Positions 11,729 to 24,161 of a stretch of 64,000 bases of DNA are shown one piece after another. The first letter of the stretch is position 1. Every line of letters begins with the position of its first letter. Origin of the DNA: Bidens hawaiensis (taxonomy: Eukaryota > Streptophyta > Magnoliopsida > Asterales > Asteraceae); the NCBI GenBank assembly GCA_021521415.1, contig JAIQDT010003797.1, positions 217,526 to 281,525 of the forward strand, in the 5' to 3' direction. The notes under the pieces are model-generated. The model was not told the DNA's origin. It saw only the letters and a program-made list of their open reading frames with translations, and searched no databases. Both the position numbers and the translations under genes were made by a program.

Positions 11729-11762
11729 GGTACGTGAACGACCTTCGGGTATTGCACGTATT
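11729..11762 (+). other. Conserved LTR stem-loop with TTCG loop
   Basis: Outer stem TACGTG/CACGTA (11731-11736 with 11755-11760) and inner stem ACC/GGT closed by TTCG. The sister copy at 17943-17980 has TACATG/CATGTA, so pairing is kept by matched changes. Confidence 0.6.
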
Positions 11763-11919
11763 GTTAAGGAATGTATTATGTAGTAAGTATGAAATGAGTA
11801 TATGAGATGAAGTATGCATGAATAATGCATGTATGATATGTATGTATATATTTATGAATTTTAAAAGGATAATACGAGGAAAGATAATGTATGGTTGTAT
11901 GGTAACGAAAGGGAACAAG

Positions 11920-12112
11920 GCCCTAATAATACTCGAGGCAAGAGGGAACCAAACCCTAATAATATTCGAGGCAAGAGGGAACCGGTCCCTAAAAATACGC
12001 GAAGCAAGAGGGAACCGGGCCCTAATAATACGCGAGGCAAGAGGGAACCGGGCCCTAATAATACTCGAGGCAAGAGGGAACTGGGCGCTAATAATACTCG
12101 AGGAAAGTAGGG
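11920..12112. repeat. LTR minisatellite 2, six 33-bp units
   Basis: Units contain CTAATAATACTCGAGGCAAG. The unit length is a multiple of three, so open frames on both strands here are by-products of the repeat. The sister LTR keeps only about two units (18125-18190). Confidence 0.9.
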
Positions 12113-12596
12113 AGTAATGCTCTTTAAAACGTATAAGCATATATATAAAGAAAGATAAAATATGAAAGAATGAAAGTATAAAGGTAAGAAAGTAGGAATA
12201 AAGGTATGAATACATATATATGTATTAAAGAAAGTAAAGCAGGTTAAGTACGTAATATATAAAAGTATTGTATGTTACTTGATTAACTAGAACTCACTCT
12301 GCTTAGCTGACTTTTAATATGCACGCAGGTGAGTAGAATGAGGCAGATAGCTTGAGGTGAGCACATGGCAGAAAAATAAAGAGGCTGGCATTCGAAGACC
12401 TATAATGTTTTTATGAATTATGTTTTGACTACGAAAGACAAAAGATGTTGGTTAAAGCATTTTAATGAAATGATATAAAATGTTTTATGAAAGTTTAATA
12501 TTCCGTGAATGTTTTAATTAACTCTGATATTGAGAACTGCGTTTATGACTAAATCCAACGTCCAAATTAGGGCACCGGTAACGGGGCCTTACAAGT

Positions 12597-12609
12597 TGGT
12601 ATCAGAGCA
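12597..12609 (+). promoter_or_regulatory. Gypsy primer-binding site (initiator tRNA-Met)
   Basis: TGGTATCAGAGCA, three bases after the LTR end. It is complementary to the 3' end of plant initiator tRNA-Met except the last base. Confidence 0.9.
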
Positions 12610-15600
12610 AAGTTCGAGAGATTTAAGCATCCTACATATTTAGAATCGAACAGAGAATGGGATTTAAGTAAGAAAAGAAAGAATATGTCGGTTCAAGATA
12701 GCCATGTGTCACTCAAGCAAGCTCGGTAAAGGTAAAGTATATGATTAATTTAATGTATAATGTAAGAATGTGTAAGGAAGTTAGCTTAATTGCTATTGAA
12801 AAGAATATTTGAATGTTAGCTTAATTGCTAAAGAAAGAATGTGTGTATGCCAGCTTAATTGCTAGGGATAAGAAATGTAGGTTATATGTGTTATGATTGT
12901 GTGAGAAGTAGAAACTAGCACAAGTGAAATCACAAAGGTAAATATGTAGAACCTGAGGAGTAATGTAAAGAGTTAATTACACTTGGTCATTGTCATTAAC
13001 AACTTACCTTACGAATCATGTGCTAAATAATTCCTAGAGTGATAACGTTTGTGTTTCCTTAGAGATAAGATAGATGACTGCTACAAAAGAGACGAGCGCG
13101 AAGAGGTCATACTGAACGCTGTGGTAAGACACGTGCCAACCATACACCTGTTGAAGAAGATGTGACAAAGCGATATACGAAAGAAGTAGGACTTTGACTT
13201 TAGGAAGTAATGAAGAAGGATCACGCTTGGAGCTTGTAGTCATGAACACTGAAAGAGTTCTCAATTGTTTCGAAATACATTGCCAACAATGTTCACTAAA
13301 GCATCAAAGGTAGCCCAAACTAGGGAATCCAAGTGGAAGCAACATGAAAGAAACGGAGATAAACCAAATAGAATGAGTCAAGACATGTAGTATGCCTGCA
13401 ATAGTTAACTCCACAAGGGAATTTGCTGGGATCGGGAGTAACGAAGCAAACGATGAGGAATCGAAGAAGATCGAGAAGGACGTGCGATTGTCAAGATATC
13501 CTAAGTGAGCATGCATGAAAGGATGAGGCTACATAGTTTAGCAAATATGAAAGAAGACGCTAAGAAGAATGTATTTGTGTACCTGAAACTTTATGGAAGA
13601 GACCACTAGCGATACTTTCGTTAAAGTATGAGAATGGTTAAGAATTGTAAGGTATAACTAGAGGGATGTGAGTTCCTTGCTACTCTTTATGATTGACCAT
13701 AAGAGAGTTCGATGTCGTTTGGGAATGGATTTAACGTTTGAGTATAAAGATCGTATAGCATGTAAGAGTAAGTTGATAAGGTTTATGTCATTGGATGGCG
13801 GTACAGTGACGGTTTATGATAATACGGAAAGTTCAAGGCTTAACGTCATTCCGATGATAGAAGCTGGAGGTTTGTTAAGGCAAGGGTGCAGTGCCTACCT
13901 GGCGTATGTTGTCAAAGCTACAACCGACATGAAAGAAATGAAAGATGTTCCTGTAGTGTGTGACTAACCAGAAGTGTTCCCAAAGGACCTTCCAGGGTTA
14001 CCACTAGAACGAAAGGTAGAATTCCATATAGAGTAAATACCAGGAGTCCAGCCCGTCGTGAAAGCGCCTTATCATCTAGCACCGTCCGATATGAAAGAAC
14101 TGATGTTCCAACTGCAAGAACTCCTTGACAAAGGTGCTTTAATGTAGAGTGTTTCCCTGCATGGTGTACCGGTGATGTTCGTGAAGGAGAAAGACGGAAG
14201 TATGGGGATGTGTATCGATTATTGCAAGTTGAACAAGCTTACTGTGAAGAATAGATATTGGTTGCCACAAATGGATAATTTGTTTGATCAAATGCAAGAT
14301 GCAAGTTGGTCCTCGCAAATAGACCTCAGAGCAGGTTATCATCAGTTGAAAGTGAAAGAGGCATACATCCCTGAGACAACATATCAGACGCGATATGAGT
14401 ACTACGAGTTTCTCATGATGTCATGGATAGACGAATGCTCAAGAAACATATATGGTTATGATGAATAGGATGTGTCATCCGAACTTAGACAAATCTTACA
14501 TTGCTTTTGTTGATGATAATCTTGAAATATTCATGGAATAAGTCCGATCATGTTGAACACTTGAGAGAAGTGTTGGAGACGCTAAAGAAAGAGTAATTGT
14601 ATGCTAGGGTTTCAAGTTGCACCATTAATACATGTCATAAGATTTTGGATATCTCTTCAAGTAGAAGGAACAAAATATAAGACAAGAAGATGGGTAAGGG
14701 TGAAAGAAGAATTGTGATTTTGAAATCAAGTATTATCCTGGTGAGGCTAATGAGGTCGCTGACACGCTGATTCGTAAAGTTGAAGAAGCTATCACAAAGA
14801 TTAAGTTGTATAAATTATTTAGCACTTCGAACTTCATGAGCGAGATCTGCGAGACGCAAGAGAAGTTATAAAGAATGAGAGCAAGATGAAGAAGAAAAGG
14901 AATGAATTATCGGGTTACGTAGAGATTTGAAAGATAATACTTATTATGTGAGAATCAGATTTGGTTGCATGTGGATTCGTTAGACATGTGAGATTCACCA
15001 GGAAGTACCAAGACATGGGGATAGACTACTAGTGGCCGAGTATGGAAAGACATGCAAGGAAAGCGTGGATATGGTTTAAACTTATGTTTATTTGAATTGA
15101 GTCTTAACACGAATGATTAGTGTTGTGATAGATAATCAAATGATCATGAGAGGGAAGTCACCTAGAACGATAAAGACGATAGGGTATTATAAATGTCCAT
15201 ATGAATGTCAAAGCGTGCCTAGGAAGGAAGTCGGTTAATTTAAATAGTTATGATATATCAGGAAACCTGTGTTGCAGCTTGATTAGTCAAGAAAAAGGGA
15301 GATGTATCATCATGGACTTCATGATCAAGCTACCTTGGATAGCTATAACTCAAGAACCCTACATGTTGATGCAGAGAAGAGAATGAAAGAAGGTATAAGT
15401 GGTGACTTAAGGAGTTCTCCAGCAAGTTATGAAATGGATGTACTCAAAAATTGCAAGAAGTGTTCTACCTTAAGGGATGGACAAAGGGATTTCAAGAAAT
15501 AATCATTAAGGAGGTACTGGGAGTGCTTCCTCGCGTATTGAACGTATTGCAAACAGTATATTTGCTAAAGGTTGTAATTGGACAGAATGGTCATTCAGTG

Positions 15601-15892
15601 CTAAGTGTAATGATAGTAAGTGTAATGTTTCTATTTAAAGGACAAGAAAGAAGAGTATGCTTGTGGAAGTGATATGCACTTGCAAAGTCTGAATAAGGAA
15701 GCGTATCATCAAGGACTTCATGGACAAGCTACCTAGAAAGCTAAAACTAATTAACATCACTCGTTGATTGTAAGACAAAGGATAAACTAGTAAGCCAGGA
15801 AGCTAAAGAAGGGATGTGAATACGAGAAATATTCCTTTTTACAAGGACTAAGCAGGTTTTGAGGACGAAACATCTTATAAGGTGAGTAGACT
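12610..15892 (+). pseudogene. Gypsy gag-pol remnant
   Basis: Only parts can be read. At 13668-13967 is the protease C-terminus and linker (VRCRLGMDLTFEYKDRI). It leads after a stop into an RT N-terminal part (PEVFPKDLPGLP) and, at 14172-14468, RT motifs like those of the intact chromovirus (CIDYCKLNKLTVKNRYWLP and a decayed GYHQLKV). The FVDD-type active site survives at about 14500-14515 as VDDN. RNase H, integrase and chromodomain are not recognisable. Many stops and shifts show an old insertion. Confidence 0.8.
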
Positions 15893-18677
15893 TGTAAGAT
15901 CCCGAAATTTCTAAGAATAATATATTAATAAATTATTTATTTAAGATGGAAAAGTTTACTTGAGTTAAAAGAAAAAAATAGTAAAATAATAAAAATGGAA
16001 GGATAAGTAGGCAAATTAGATGTAATTAATTATGGACAAAAAAGGAAATATGTGTCTAAGGTCCATGGGCTTAAGGGAGTATAAATACTCTAATTCTTTC
16101 CATTTTCATACATCTCTATACCATAGCCTACACCATCAAAAACACACACTTCTCCAATTCCCGTTTTTGAGAAAACTACCCACAAAGACACAAAAATTCC
16201 CGGAGATCTAACCGTCGGATCGGTCTCAAATTTTAACTGAGTGTTCAGAGTATATAAATGAAGATTTCAACAAAATTTGATCTTCGATCAGAGGTCGGGA
16301 AGTCTGGTTGTTATCAGAAAAACCATAGCAGCTCAAAAGTGAAGATTCCGGCAACTGTTCAGCGGTTCCGGCGACTGTAGCGGTAGTTTACGGTGAAGGA
16401 GAGCTGATGGGTTTGTAGATCGGGACAAGACCGTTCCGTTTCCGCTTGAATCACTCAAATCGGAGTTCGTTTGATATGGTTTTGAGCATCTCAAGTGATT
16501 TCAGACAAAAACCTCAAAGGTACGTTTTTGTTAAAAAAGCTTACTTTTCATGAATGGATTTACATAAAAATTGGTAGGATGATAGATCGGGTCATGAATA
16601 TTGATAAAGTAATGAAATTGGTAGTAAACGGGTTAGTTAGTTCGTTTCAGGTCAAATGAGTAGTGTTCGGTTTGTGAAAAAAATGGGTAAACGAAGTCGA
16701 TTTTGCATGAAACTTAGTAGGATAGTAAATCGGACGTTATTATGTGATAAATTTGCAAACTTGATGTTTAAAATGGACTTAACGAACTCATGGGCATATA
16801 TGTCTCGTTTAAAGAAACCCAAGATTAGTTTTGAACATCTTTAGCCCTAAAGGTTCGAACTTTATGGTTTCACGCGTTAAGTTTTGGCCGAAAGCGGTTA
16901 AGTGTTTATGGGTCATACGGAGCCATAAAAAGGCGTTAAGGTTAAAACGAGTAAAGATAATGATGATAAAGGACCAAACCGTGACTTAATAATTAATAAA
17001 GTTCAACTCATTCGCTTACAATGATATCACTCGCTTACAACTACCAACTCGATTACAACATCTAAAATCGATTACATTAGGGTCGATTACAATATGTGGT
17101 CGATCACTCGAAGCCAGTCGATTACAGTTTGGTTTTTGATTACAAAGAGGAACTCGATTACAATGGGAGACTCGAATAGAATGAATGGTCGAATACAAAG
17201 TCTAGTCGATTACATTGCTTATTTGATTATAAGGTCCTTAGTTGAATACACTAAGACCATTCGATTACATTTGAGTCATTCAGATACAAGGCTTATAATC
17301 GATTACAATTTGTTGCACTCGCTTACATCGAAATTCGATTACATTGACTCGCATACATTGTACTCGATTACAATAACATTCGGACCCAATTACAAAGGCA
17401 CCTGTTTACAAGGAAACTCGAATACACATGAAAATCGATTACAATTTGGACTTAGTTGACATAAAAGACTCGATTACAATATGCTACTCGATTACATTGT
17501 ATTCTAGATGAACAGAAAAGGGAGAAAGAAATATTAACTAAAGATTGAAATAATGAACTATAAAAGAAAGAAAGAATAGTAAAATAATTATATACCTTGT
17601 ATTCAAATACCTAGGGGTTTATGGATAAACAACCTAAGTGAAATGTAATCTAAAACGAAACCATTAGATTAGACTAGATTTAGCCATTTTGGCTGAGATA
17701 CAATTAGGACAAGTATTGATACGTGTAACTCCTATACGGTTAGCAGAGCTCAATTAAAGAAGGGATTAACAATTAACGGAGAAAGAAACAAGATCCAGGT
17801 GAGTTTCTAGTTTCATTTCCTTGTTATGTTTTTGGGGCTGTGTGCATACTCAATGTGAATGTTAATACACTTACCTTAAATGGTAAGTGTATGCCTTATT
17901 GATGAATGTGATATTTATGTTTATATTATAAATTAATACTTGACAGTACATGAACGACCTTCGGGTATTGCATGTACTGTTAAGGAATGTATTATGTAGT
18001 AAGTATGAAATGAGTATATGAGATGAAGTATGCATGAATAATGCATGTATGATATGTATGCATATATGTATGAATGTTATAAGGATTAGACGAGGAAAGA
18101 TAATGTATGGTTGTGTAGTAACGAAAGGGAACCGGACCCTAATAATACTCGAGACAAGAGGGATCCGGGCGCTAATAAAACTCGAGGAAAGTAGGGCGTA
18201 ATGCTCTTTAAAGCGTATAAGCATGTATATAAAGAAAGATAACATATGAAAGAATGAAAGTATAAAGGTAAGAAAGTAAGAATAAAGGTATGAATACATA
18301 TGTATGTACTAAAGAAAGTTAAGCAGCTTAAGTACGTAATATATAAAAGTATTGTATGTTACTTGATTAACTAAAACTCAATCAGCGTAGCTGACTTTTA
18401 GTATGCATGCAGGTGAGTAAAATGAGGCAGCTAGCTTGAGGTGGGCACACGGCAGAAGAATAATGAGGCTGGCATCCGAAGACCTATAATGTTTTTATGG
18501 ATTATGTTTTGACTACGAAAGACAAAAGATGTTGGTTAAAGGCATTTTAATGAAATGATATGAAATGTTTTATGAAAGTTTCATATTCCGCGAATGTTTT
18601 AATTAACTCTGATATTGAGAACTGCGTTTATGAGTAAATCCAACGTCCAAAGTAGGGCACCGATAACGGGCCTTACA
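15893..18677 (+). repeat. Gypsy 3' LTR (family A), about 2.79 kb
   Basis: Starts TGTAAGATCCCGAAATTTC and ends GGGCCTTACA. It differs from the 5' LTR by many substitutions and by loss of most of minisatellite 2. TATA box at 16080-16087; minisatellite 1 at about 16995-17500; stem-loop at 17943-17980. Confidence 0.9.
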
Positions 18678-19315
18678 TTTCTTTTGAAAATAATTTTAAG
18701 CTTCAAAAAGCTATTAATTGAATAATCATATCACTTCCTAGAGAGTTACAGAAGACACAATTTTAAAACTCAGTCACCCCTGTCACTCTTTGTTTTCAGG
18801 TAAATGGTTATCCCGTATGTCCACAAGTGGTTAACGTGACCAAACACATACAAGAATACATGTCCTTCTAACTTAGAAATACCGACATAATTTTAAGTGA
18901 AAGAATTTTAAAGAAAACAAAACCGCATCACAATCGCCATAGATGCTTTCAATCTTTAGGTGAATGGCTATCCTGTGAATCTGTGAATAGATGACAGGAC
19001 CAAACATATACAAGTCTATGTCCTTCCAACTGAAGCAACCGATATAATTGTAAGTGAGAGTAAATAGGAAATTTTTAATTAATTTTTTTTAATAAACACA
19101 CACACACTCTTTTTGAATTTTTTTTAATCCCCCCCCCCCCCCTAAATACGTGCAAATTTATAAAAATGTACAAATTTATTCTCAAAAAGACTCAATCCTC
19201 GAAACGAAGCATTTTGAAAACTCATAAGCACATTAAATTTAACTGTTCTGACCGGTTTTGTGAATAAGTCCACCACGTTATTATCAGTGTGAACTTGCTA
19301 AAGATGAATCAATTT
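18678..19315 (-). mobile_element. Copia 3' non-coding region
   Basis: Lies between RNase H and the gypsy insertion. No ORF. A poly-C run sits at about 19129-19142. Continues beyond the gypsy element at 9200-9743. Confidence 0.6.
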
Positions 19316-19945
19316 TCAGCCGTAACAGTCGCGAATAAAATGTATTTTAATATCGATGTGCTTAGTTATTGAGTGTTGAACCGGATTCTTAATGATTGCA
19401 ATTGCGTCATCATTATCACAAAAGATAGGAGTGTGAATAAATTCCAAACCGTAATCCAGCAGTTGATTTTGCATCCAGATAACCTGTGAACAGCAAGCTG
19501 ACGCCGCAACATATTTAGCTTCGGCAGTTGATGTAGATACTATTTGTTGCTTCTTGCATTGCCAGGAGATGAGACGATCACCTAAAAACTGGCAGCCGGC
19601 AGATGTGGATTTTTTGTCAATGTCATCTCCACCATAATTGCTATCAGCAAAATCTGAGTTTTTGGGATACCAAAGACCTAAATTCGGTTTTCCCTTCAGA
19701 TATCTAATAATACGTTTAACAGCAATTAAATGAGAAAGTTTAGGGTTAGCCTGAAAGATGGCACATTGGTAGACAGCGAATATGATATCAGGACGACTGG
19801 CGGTGAGATACATCAGGGACCCGATCATTGATCTATAGTACGTTTGATCGACGGGACTTCCTTCAAGATTAGAGGACAAGAGAGGCCTTTCCGCCATAGG
19901 AGTGGTAGCATTCTTGGAATCTTGAAATTCAAATTTAGTTAGCAT
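19316..19945 (-). pseudogene. Copia RNase H domain
   Basis: A 209-codon open stretch carries the end of RT and RNase H. It shows the copia signatures SRPDIIFAV near the start, RIIRYLKGKPNLGLWYPK in the middle, and STSTAEAKYVAAS with the catalytic glutamate, followed by a KHIDIKIHFIRD block. In a working element it degrades the RNA strand of the hybrid during reverse transcription. The frame is broken from RT just upstream at about 19950, so this is a remnant. Confidence 0.9.
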
Positions 19946-20640
19946 ATCTTCAACATACTATCCTTGATGCAGCAAAATTCCCGTTGAAGTCTGACGAACC
20001 TGCAACCCCAAAAACGTTGCCATTTCTCCCAATGAGCTCATCTCAAACCTCTTCTTCATCACTTCTTCAAATTCTGAGCACAACTCAGTACTAGTAGACC
20101 CAAAAATAATGTCATCCATGTAAATCTGAACCATAATCAAATCTTTCCGGACAGTTTTAAGGAACAGAGTTTGATCAATGATCCCTCGTTTATAACCATG
20201 ACCTAGAAGATGAGCCGTCAACGTAGCATACTACAAACCCCGATGGTTGATCCACGTAAATATTTTCTTTAACTTCGCCATACAGAAACGCGGTCTTAAC
20301 ATCCATCTGATACACCGTGAAACCCATGAATGACGCATAAGCCAGAAAAATCCGAATGGCGTCAAGTATAGCTACGGGAGCATAGAATTCGGTGTAATCT
20401 AAACCTTCAACCTTACGAAAACCACGAACGACTAACCGTGCCTTATGTCTAACAATAACTCCTGTGTCATCTTGCTTGTTTCAGAAAATTCATCTCGTGT
20501 CTAGTGCTTTCTTTCCCACCGGCAGCTCAACCAATCCCCATACCTTCAATTTATCAAACTGATTTAACCCTTCATGCGTAGCGTTCACCCAGCTTGGTTC
20601 TTGAAGAGCCATTTCCACCGATTTTGGCTCAATTTGGGAG
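19946..20640 (-). pseudogene. Copia reverse transcriptase remnant
   Basis: The open part at 19958-20221 contains the active-site motif QIYMDDIIFGS, a decayed GYKRGIIDQTLF block and LGLQVRQ. Upstream sequence to about 20640 reads as RT in broken frames (motifs resembling the conserved WVNATHEG N-terminal block at about 20560-20600). No continuous enzyme can be made. Confidence 0.85.
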
Positions 20641-21247
20641 ATAAAACAAGAAAACAAGCAACTGTTTATGTGTCCTGTTTGACTTCTGGTGGACGCACCT
20701 GTTTTAAGAGGACCTCTGACATTCTCAATTGGATGATTTTGTTGGGTTCTTGATGGAATCGGTTGTTCGGGAACATCTCTGGTAGAAGGTAAGTTTGATA
20801 GATTTCCATCAATCTCAGTGAGGGGATTCTTCCGTCCAGAAGCCTTCGTACTATGAGAGTACGAAGTGCTGGCAACGTATTCATTCAGAATGATATTGGG
20901 AAGCAGAGTGCTCCCGAAAATTTGACAAATAGGACTCTCCCCCTCAACTTTGGAGCATTTTCTGAAGAAGCTGAGGACATAGTTTCAGTAACTTCTTCTG
21001 GTTGATTGACAGAGACGGGCGGAGTGACATCAAGTGGTTATGTGAAATCATCATCCAGAATGGGAGACATTTGAGATACTGCATGTGGATCTTCTTTCTC
21101 AGCATCTACGGTAGCACCACACGAAGTTTCTGTGTTGATAACTGGAAGTACATTGAATGGTTTAAAGATTTCATTGTAATCGAACAGCCAGTCAGGACCA
21201 ACATGGGCATCAGTCTCGTTTTCTTCCAACCAACGAACATCATATGA
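20641..21247 (-). pseudogene. Copia integrase C-terminus and linker, degraded
   Basis: Serine- and proline-rich linker between integrase and RT with several stops and shifts. The fragment at 21038-21229 reads as an acidic linker. Confidence 0.55.
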
Positions 21248-22236
21248 TTACAAAATGTGCTTGGTTGACTTATTGTAGACTCTGTAGGCGGTATGACCAG
21301 CATAACCAACAAAATAACAATCATCAGCTTTGGCCCCGAATTTAGGAGTTGACTCGAGATTAAGTAGAGTGCACGGGCATCCAAATGCTCTGAAATGTGC
21401 AACTGTGGGCTTATGACCATAGAAAATCTCATATGGAGTTTTCATTTGAGACTTGTTGATTATCACCCGATTCTGAACATAGCATGTTGTATTAATAGCT
21501 TCTGCCCAGAAAAATATTGGTAGTTTAGAATCAAACAACATGGTCCACGTTGCCTCGATAAGAGTCCTGCTTCTCCTTTCAGCCACACCATTCTGTTGCG
21601 TTGTGCGAGCTGAACTGTACTGACAAAGCACCCCTCCCCCTATCTGAACAAAAATAATTCAATGAAGCATTCTTAAATTCCATACCATTGTCACAACGAA
21701 TTCCCTTCAGCTTCAGATTTAGCTTATTTTCCATAAGCACCACAAACCTCTTGATCAGTTCTGCAGTTTCACTCTTATTTGACAAGAAAAACACCCTAGT
21801 ATAACGTGAGTAGTCATCAGTAATAATGAGACAATAAGAGCTGCGAGAAAGACTCAAAACATGAACCGGACCGAAAAGGTCCATATGTAGCAATGGAAGA
21901 ACTGATGAAATGGTATTAATCAATTTTGGCTTATGAGTTTTTCGATGATGTTTACCCCAAGGCACAAGCCACACATTTTACAATAGTAACAAAATCTTTA
22001 ACGGATAAACCACACACCAAATCATTTTTAGCAAGACGGTTCAAGTTTTTCATATTAGCATGACCAAGACGACGATGCCAAAGCATGGAATTATGTTCTG
22101 ACACTTTTGAAAACAAGCAGGTTATTTCATCAGGAACATTTTTGTTCATGTCGATCACATAAGCATTATCTTTTCTTTGTGATCGAACAAGAATCCAGTT
22201 TCTGGTATAATAATACCAGGTTTCAAAATCAAACAC
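21248..22236 (-). pseudogene. Copia integrase remnant (with GAG-pre-integrase)
   Basis: Three overlapping frames together cover the domain. 21952-22236 has the HHCC zinc region (SMLWHRRLGHANMKNLNRL). 21579-21974 has the core start (LLHMDLFGPV with a catalytic Asp) and DDYSRYTRVFFL. 21248-21631 has the block with the catalytic Glu region (TTQQNGVAERRSRTLIE). Frameshifts near 21600 and 21960 separate them. Confidence 0.9.
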
Positions 22237-22525
22237 TCTTTCTTAGTAAAATGAGATCTTTATCACAGATTTGTGACACGCTGAATAAACTGTGCTTCAG
22301 CTCTGGAACAAAATTAACATTTTCGAATTTTAGAAGACCGTTACTTACAGTACCCTTCTTCATAATCTTCCGCTTTTCTCCTCCCGCAAAGGACACATAC
22401 CCACACTTAAATATTTGAATGTCGTGTTGCTGGTAAATGTCTCCAGTCATGTGCTTGGAACAGCCACTATCAACATACCAAGGTCTGATGATATTCCTCC
22501 ATAGTTGTTCCTGTACGATGTGCAA
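22229..22525 (-). pseudogene. Copia protease remnant
   Basis: Contains WYVDSGCSKHMTGD, the aspartic-protease motif of copia elements, followed by the FAGGEKRKI and LFSVSQICD blocks. The frame continues into the pre-integrase region only with a shift. Confidence 0.9.
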
Positions 22526-22669
22526 GATTAGTTAGGCTTTGGTACCCATTCCATAGTTACACTGGGTGACCTGACTCATCTAAGGTTGTCAGAGGTTGCC
22601 ATGACATGTCTTTTTGATCATTTAAACATTGAATTTAATAACTCTTTTACCGGAGATTTAGGCAACAAT

Positions 22670-24000
22670 TTATGTAGAAACAGACAATTTTGTCTTTTCC
22701 ACTTGTTTCGATTTAGAAGTCGTGTTCGTTTTTGAGACCGAAACACCTTTTCTACCCCTTTTACGAAACATGTTAGGCTTGGTCTGATAAGGACTAAACC
22801 TACCAGATATCTTTCTGTTCCAATCAGCGTCAGATGGATTAGCCTGGTTATGCCTGAAGTTTTTCCTGTAGGTATTATGAGGCATATGAGGCACATTCCT
22901 CTGATAAAATCCATAATAAGGTTCGTATGGACGATGTGGACAATTTCTGGCAATATGACCGGGAGTGCCACCATTAAAACAAGATTGACGTTTTACATAG
23001 AAATTATTTTGGGCAACTCCTTGTCTGGACCGGTTGTGTGGACCAGTTTGCTTTACTTGATGCTTACCACTTGTCACATTATTTAACTTACCACCTTGTT
23101 TGTCATTAGAACATCCCTATTTAACACACTTAGGCGATGAGTACTTGTTGGAATTTTTTTATTTTTTAAAGTTATTAGAAATCACATTATCAGAATTCAA
23201 AGTTTTAACGGAATCAACCACACAAGTATCCTTGCTCTTAAAAATAGAGCCAACACTAACAGTTGGAATAATAGAAATCAAAACAGGTAAATTAAAGGAA
23301 CATTAGAATTAATGTCTTTTTTATTTGAAACACACGAATCATCATCCTCATTAGTCCAATCCTCAACGATTACTCTATCTGCACATGAGGCAAACACATT
23401 AGAATCATTCACTTTTGAAGTGACGTAGTAGTTTTTACTGAGTCGAACCTTCCATTATTAACAGGTTTACCATACTTTATATCTTTAACCTTTTCTTCCT
23501 GCTCTTTGGTAAGAGGAAGACATGTGTAGTTGTCATTATATGGTGGGGGTACCTGACTATATCCTATATCCTCACCCTCATTCTCTTTCCACCATAACTG
23601 ATTTTCAATCATGGAATTAACTACCTTACTGGAGCCATCAAACTTTCTGAAATCGAGTTCAGCCTTTTTAAAATTTTCAGTTAGTTTTGAAATTTCTAAC
23701 TTAGAGGCTTCCAGTTTAGCAGTTAATTCAACAACTTTCTGTTTGGCATCTAGATGGTGACAACTTTCAAACTAAACTCAGACTTTAGTTTGGAAAAGTC
23801 CTTTTTCTGTGCCTCAATCTTATCTAGATAAGCCTTTTCATTTTTCTTAAGCTTATGATTTTCAGATTTTACCATTTCCATTTCTCTAAGCAAGTTACTG
23901 TTGTGAGATATATAAATATCTATTTTATCAATACAAGCTTGAGAACATAATGGAGAACTTACCTCAGACGAGCTGGGAGAAGTGAATGCCATAAATGCAA
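22670..24000 (-). pseudogene. Copia gag, C-terminal half
   Basis: Includes a coiled-coil-type segment (23750-23992, KSENHKLKKNEKAYLDKI), an acidic linker (23409-23612) and a zinc knuckle in which one cysteine is glycine (CFNGGTPGHIARNC at 22670-23077). Homologous to the displaced piece at 7867-9181. Several frames are needed to read it. Confidence 0.8.
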
Positions 24001-24161
24001 ATTTAAGTTCCTTGACTTGTTCCTCAGCAGCATTTTCTTCTTCAGACTCTTCAACACGAGCAAAGTTGGCAGTTTATGTTGAGAGCAGCCATCTGATCAG
24101 ACCATGAGAACTACTATTGAGCAGCCTAACCCCTTTCACCATCACCTGAGCTACCCCCAAC

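Larger units (their letters stand above)
9744..12593 (+). repeat. Gypsy 5' LTR (family A), about 2.85 kb
   Basis: Runs from TGAAACATCCC to GGGGCCTTACA. It has a TATA box (TATAAATA at 9931-9938), a first minisatellite (about 10855-11285), a short stem-loop (11729-11762) and a second minisatellite of 33-bp units (11920-12112). Confidence 0.9.
9744..18677 (+). mobile_element. Degenerate Ty3/gypsy retrotransposon nested in the copia element
   Basis: Two related LTRs (9744-12593 and 15893-18677) flank a 3.3-kb interior that starts with a primer-binding site and ends with the 3' border tract seen in this family. Protease/RT remnants are recognisable at about 13668-14620. The interior is shorter than a full gag-pol and full of stops. 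Flanking bases are TTTCA before and TTTCT after, a plausible decayed 5-bp duplication. Confidence 0.9.

Noticed and set aside
11673..12215. Open frames of 60-180 codons on both strands
   Set aside because: They run through a 33-bp tandem repeat, whose length (a multiple of three) keeps all frames open. Predicted peptides are simple repeats.
14172..14468. 98-codon RT-like frame as a functional gene
   Set aside because: Active-site and flanking motifs are mutated and the frame is closed on both sides by stops within a degenerate element.
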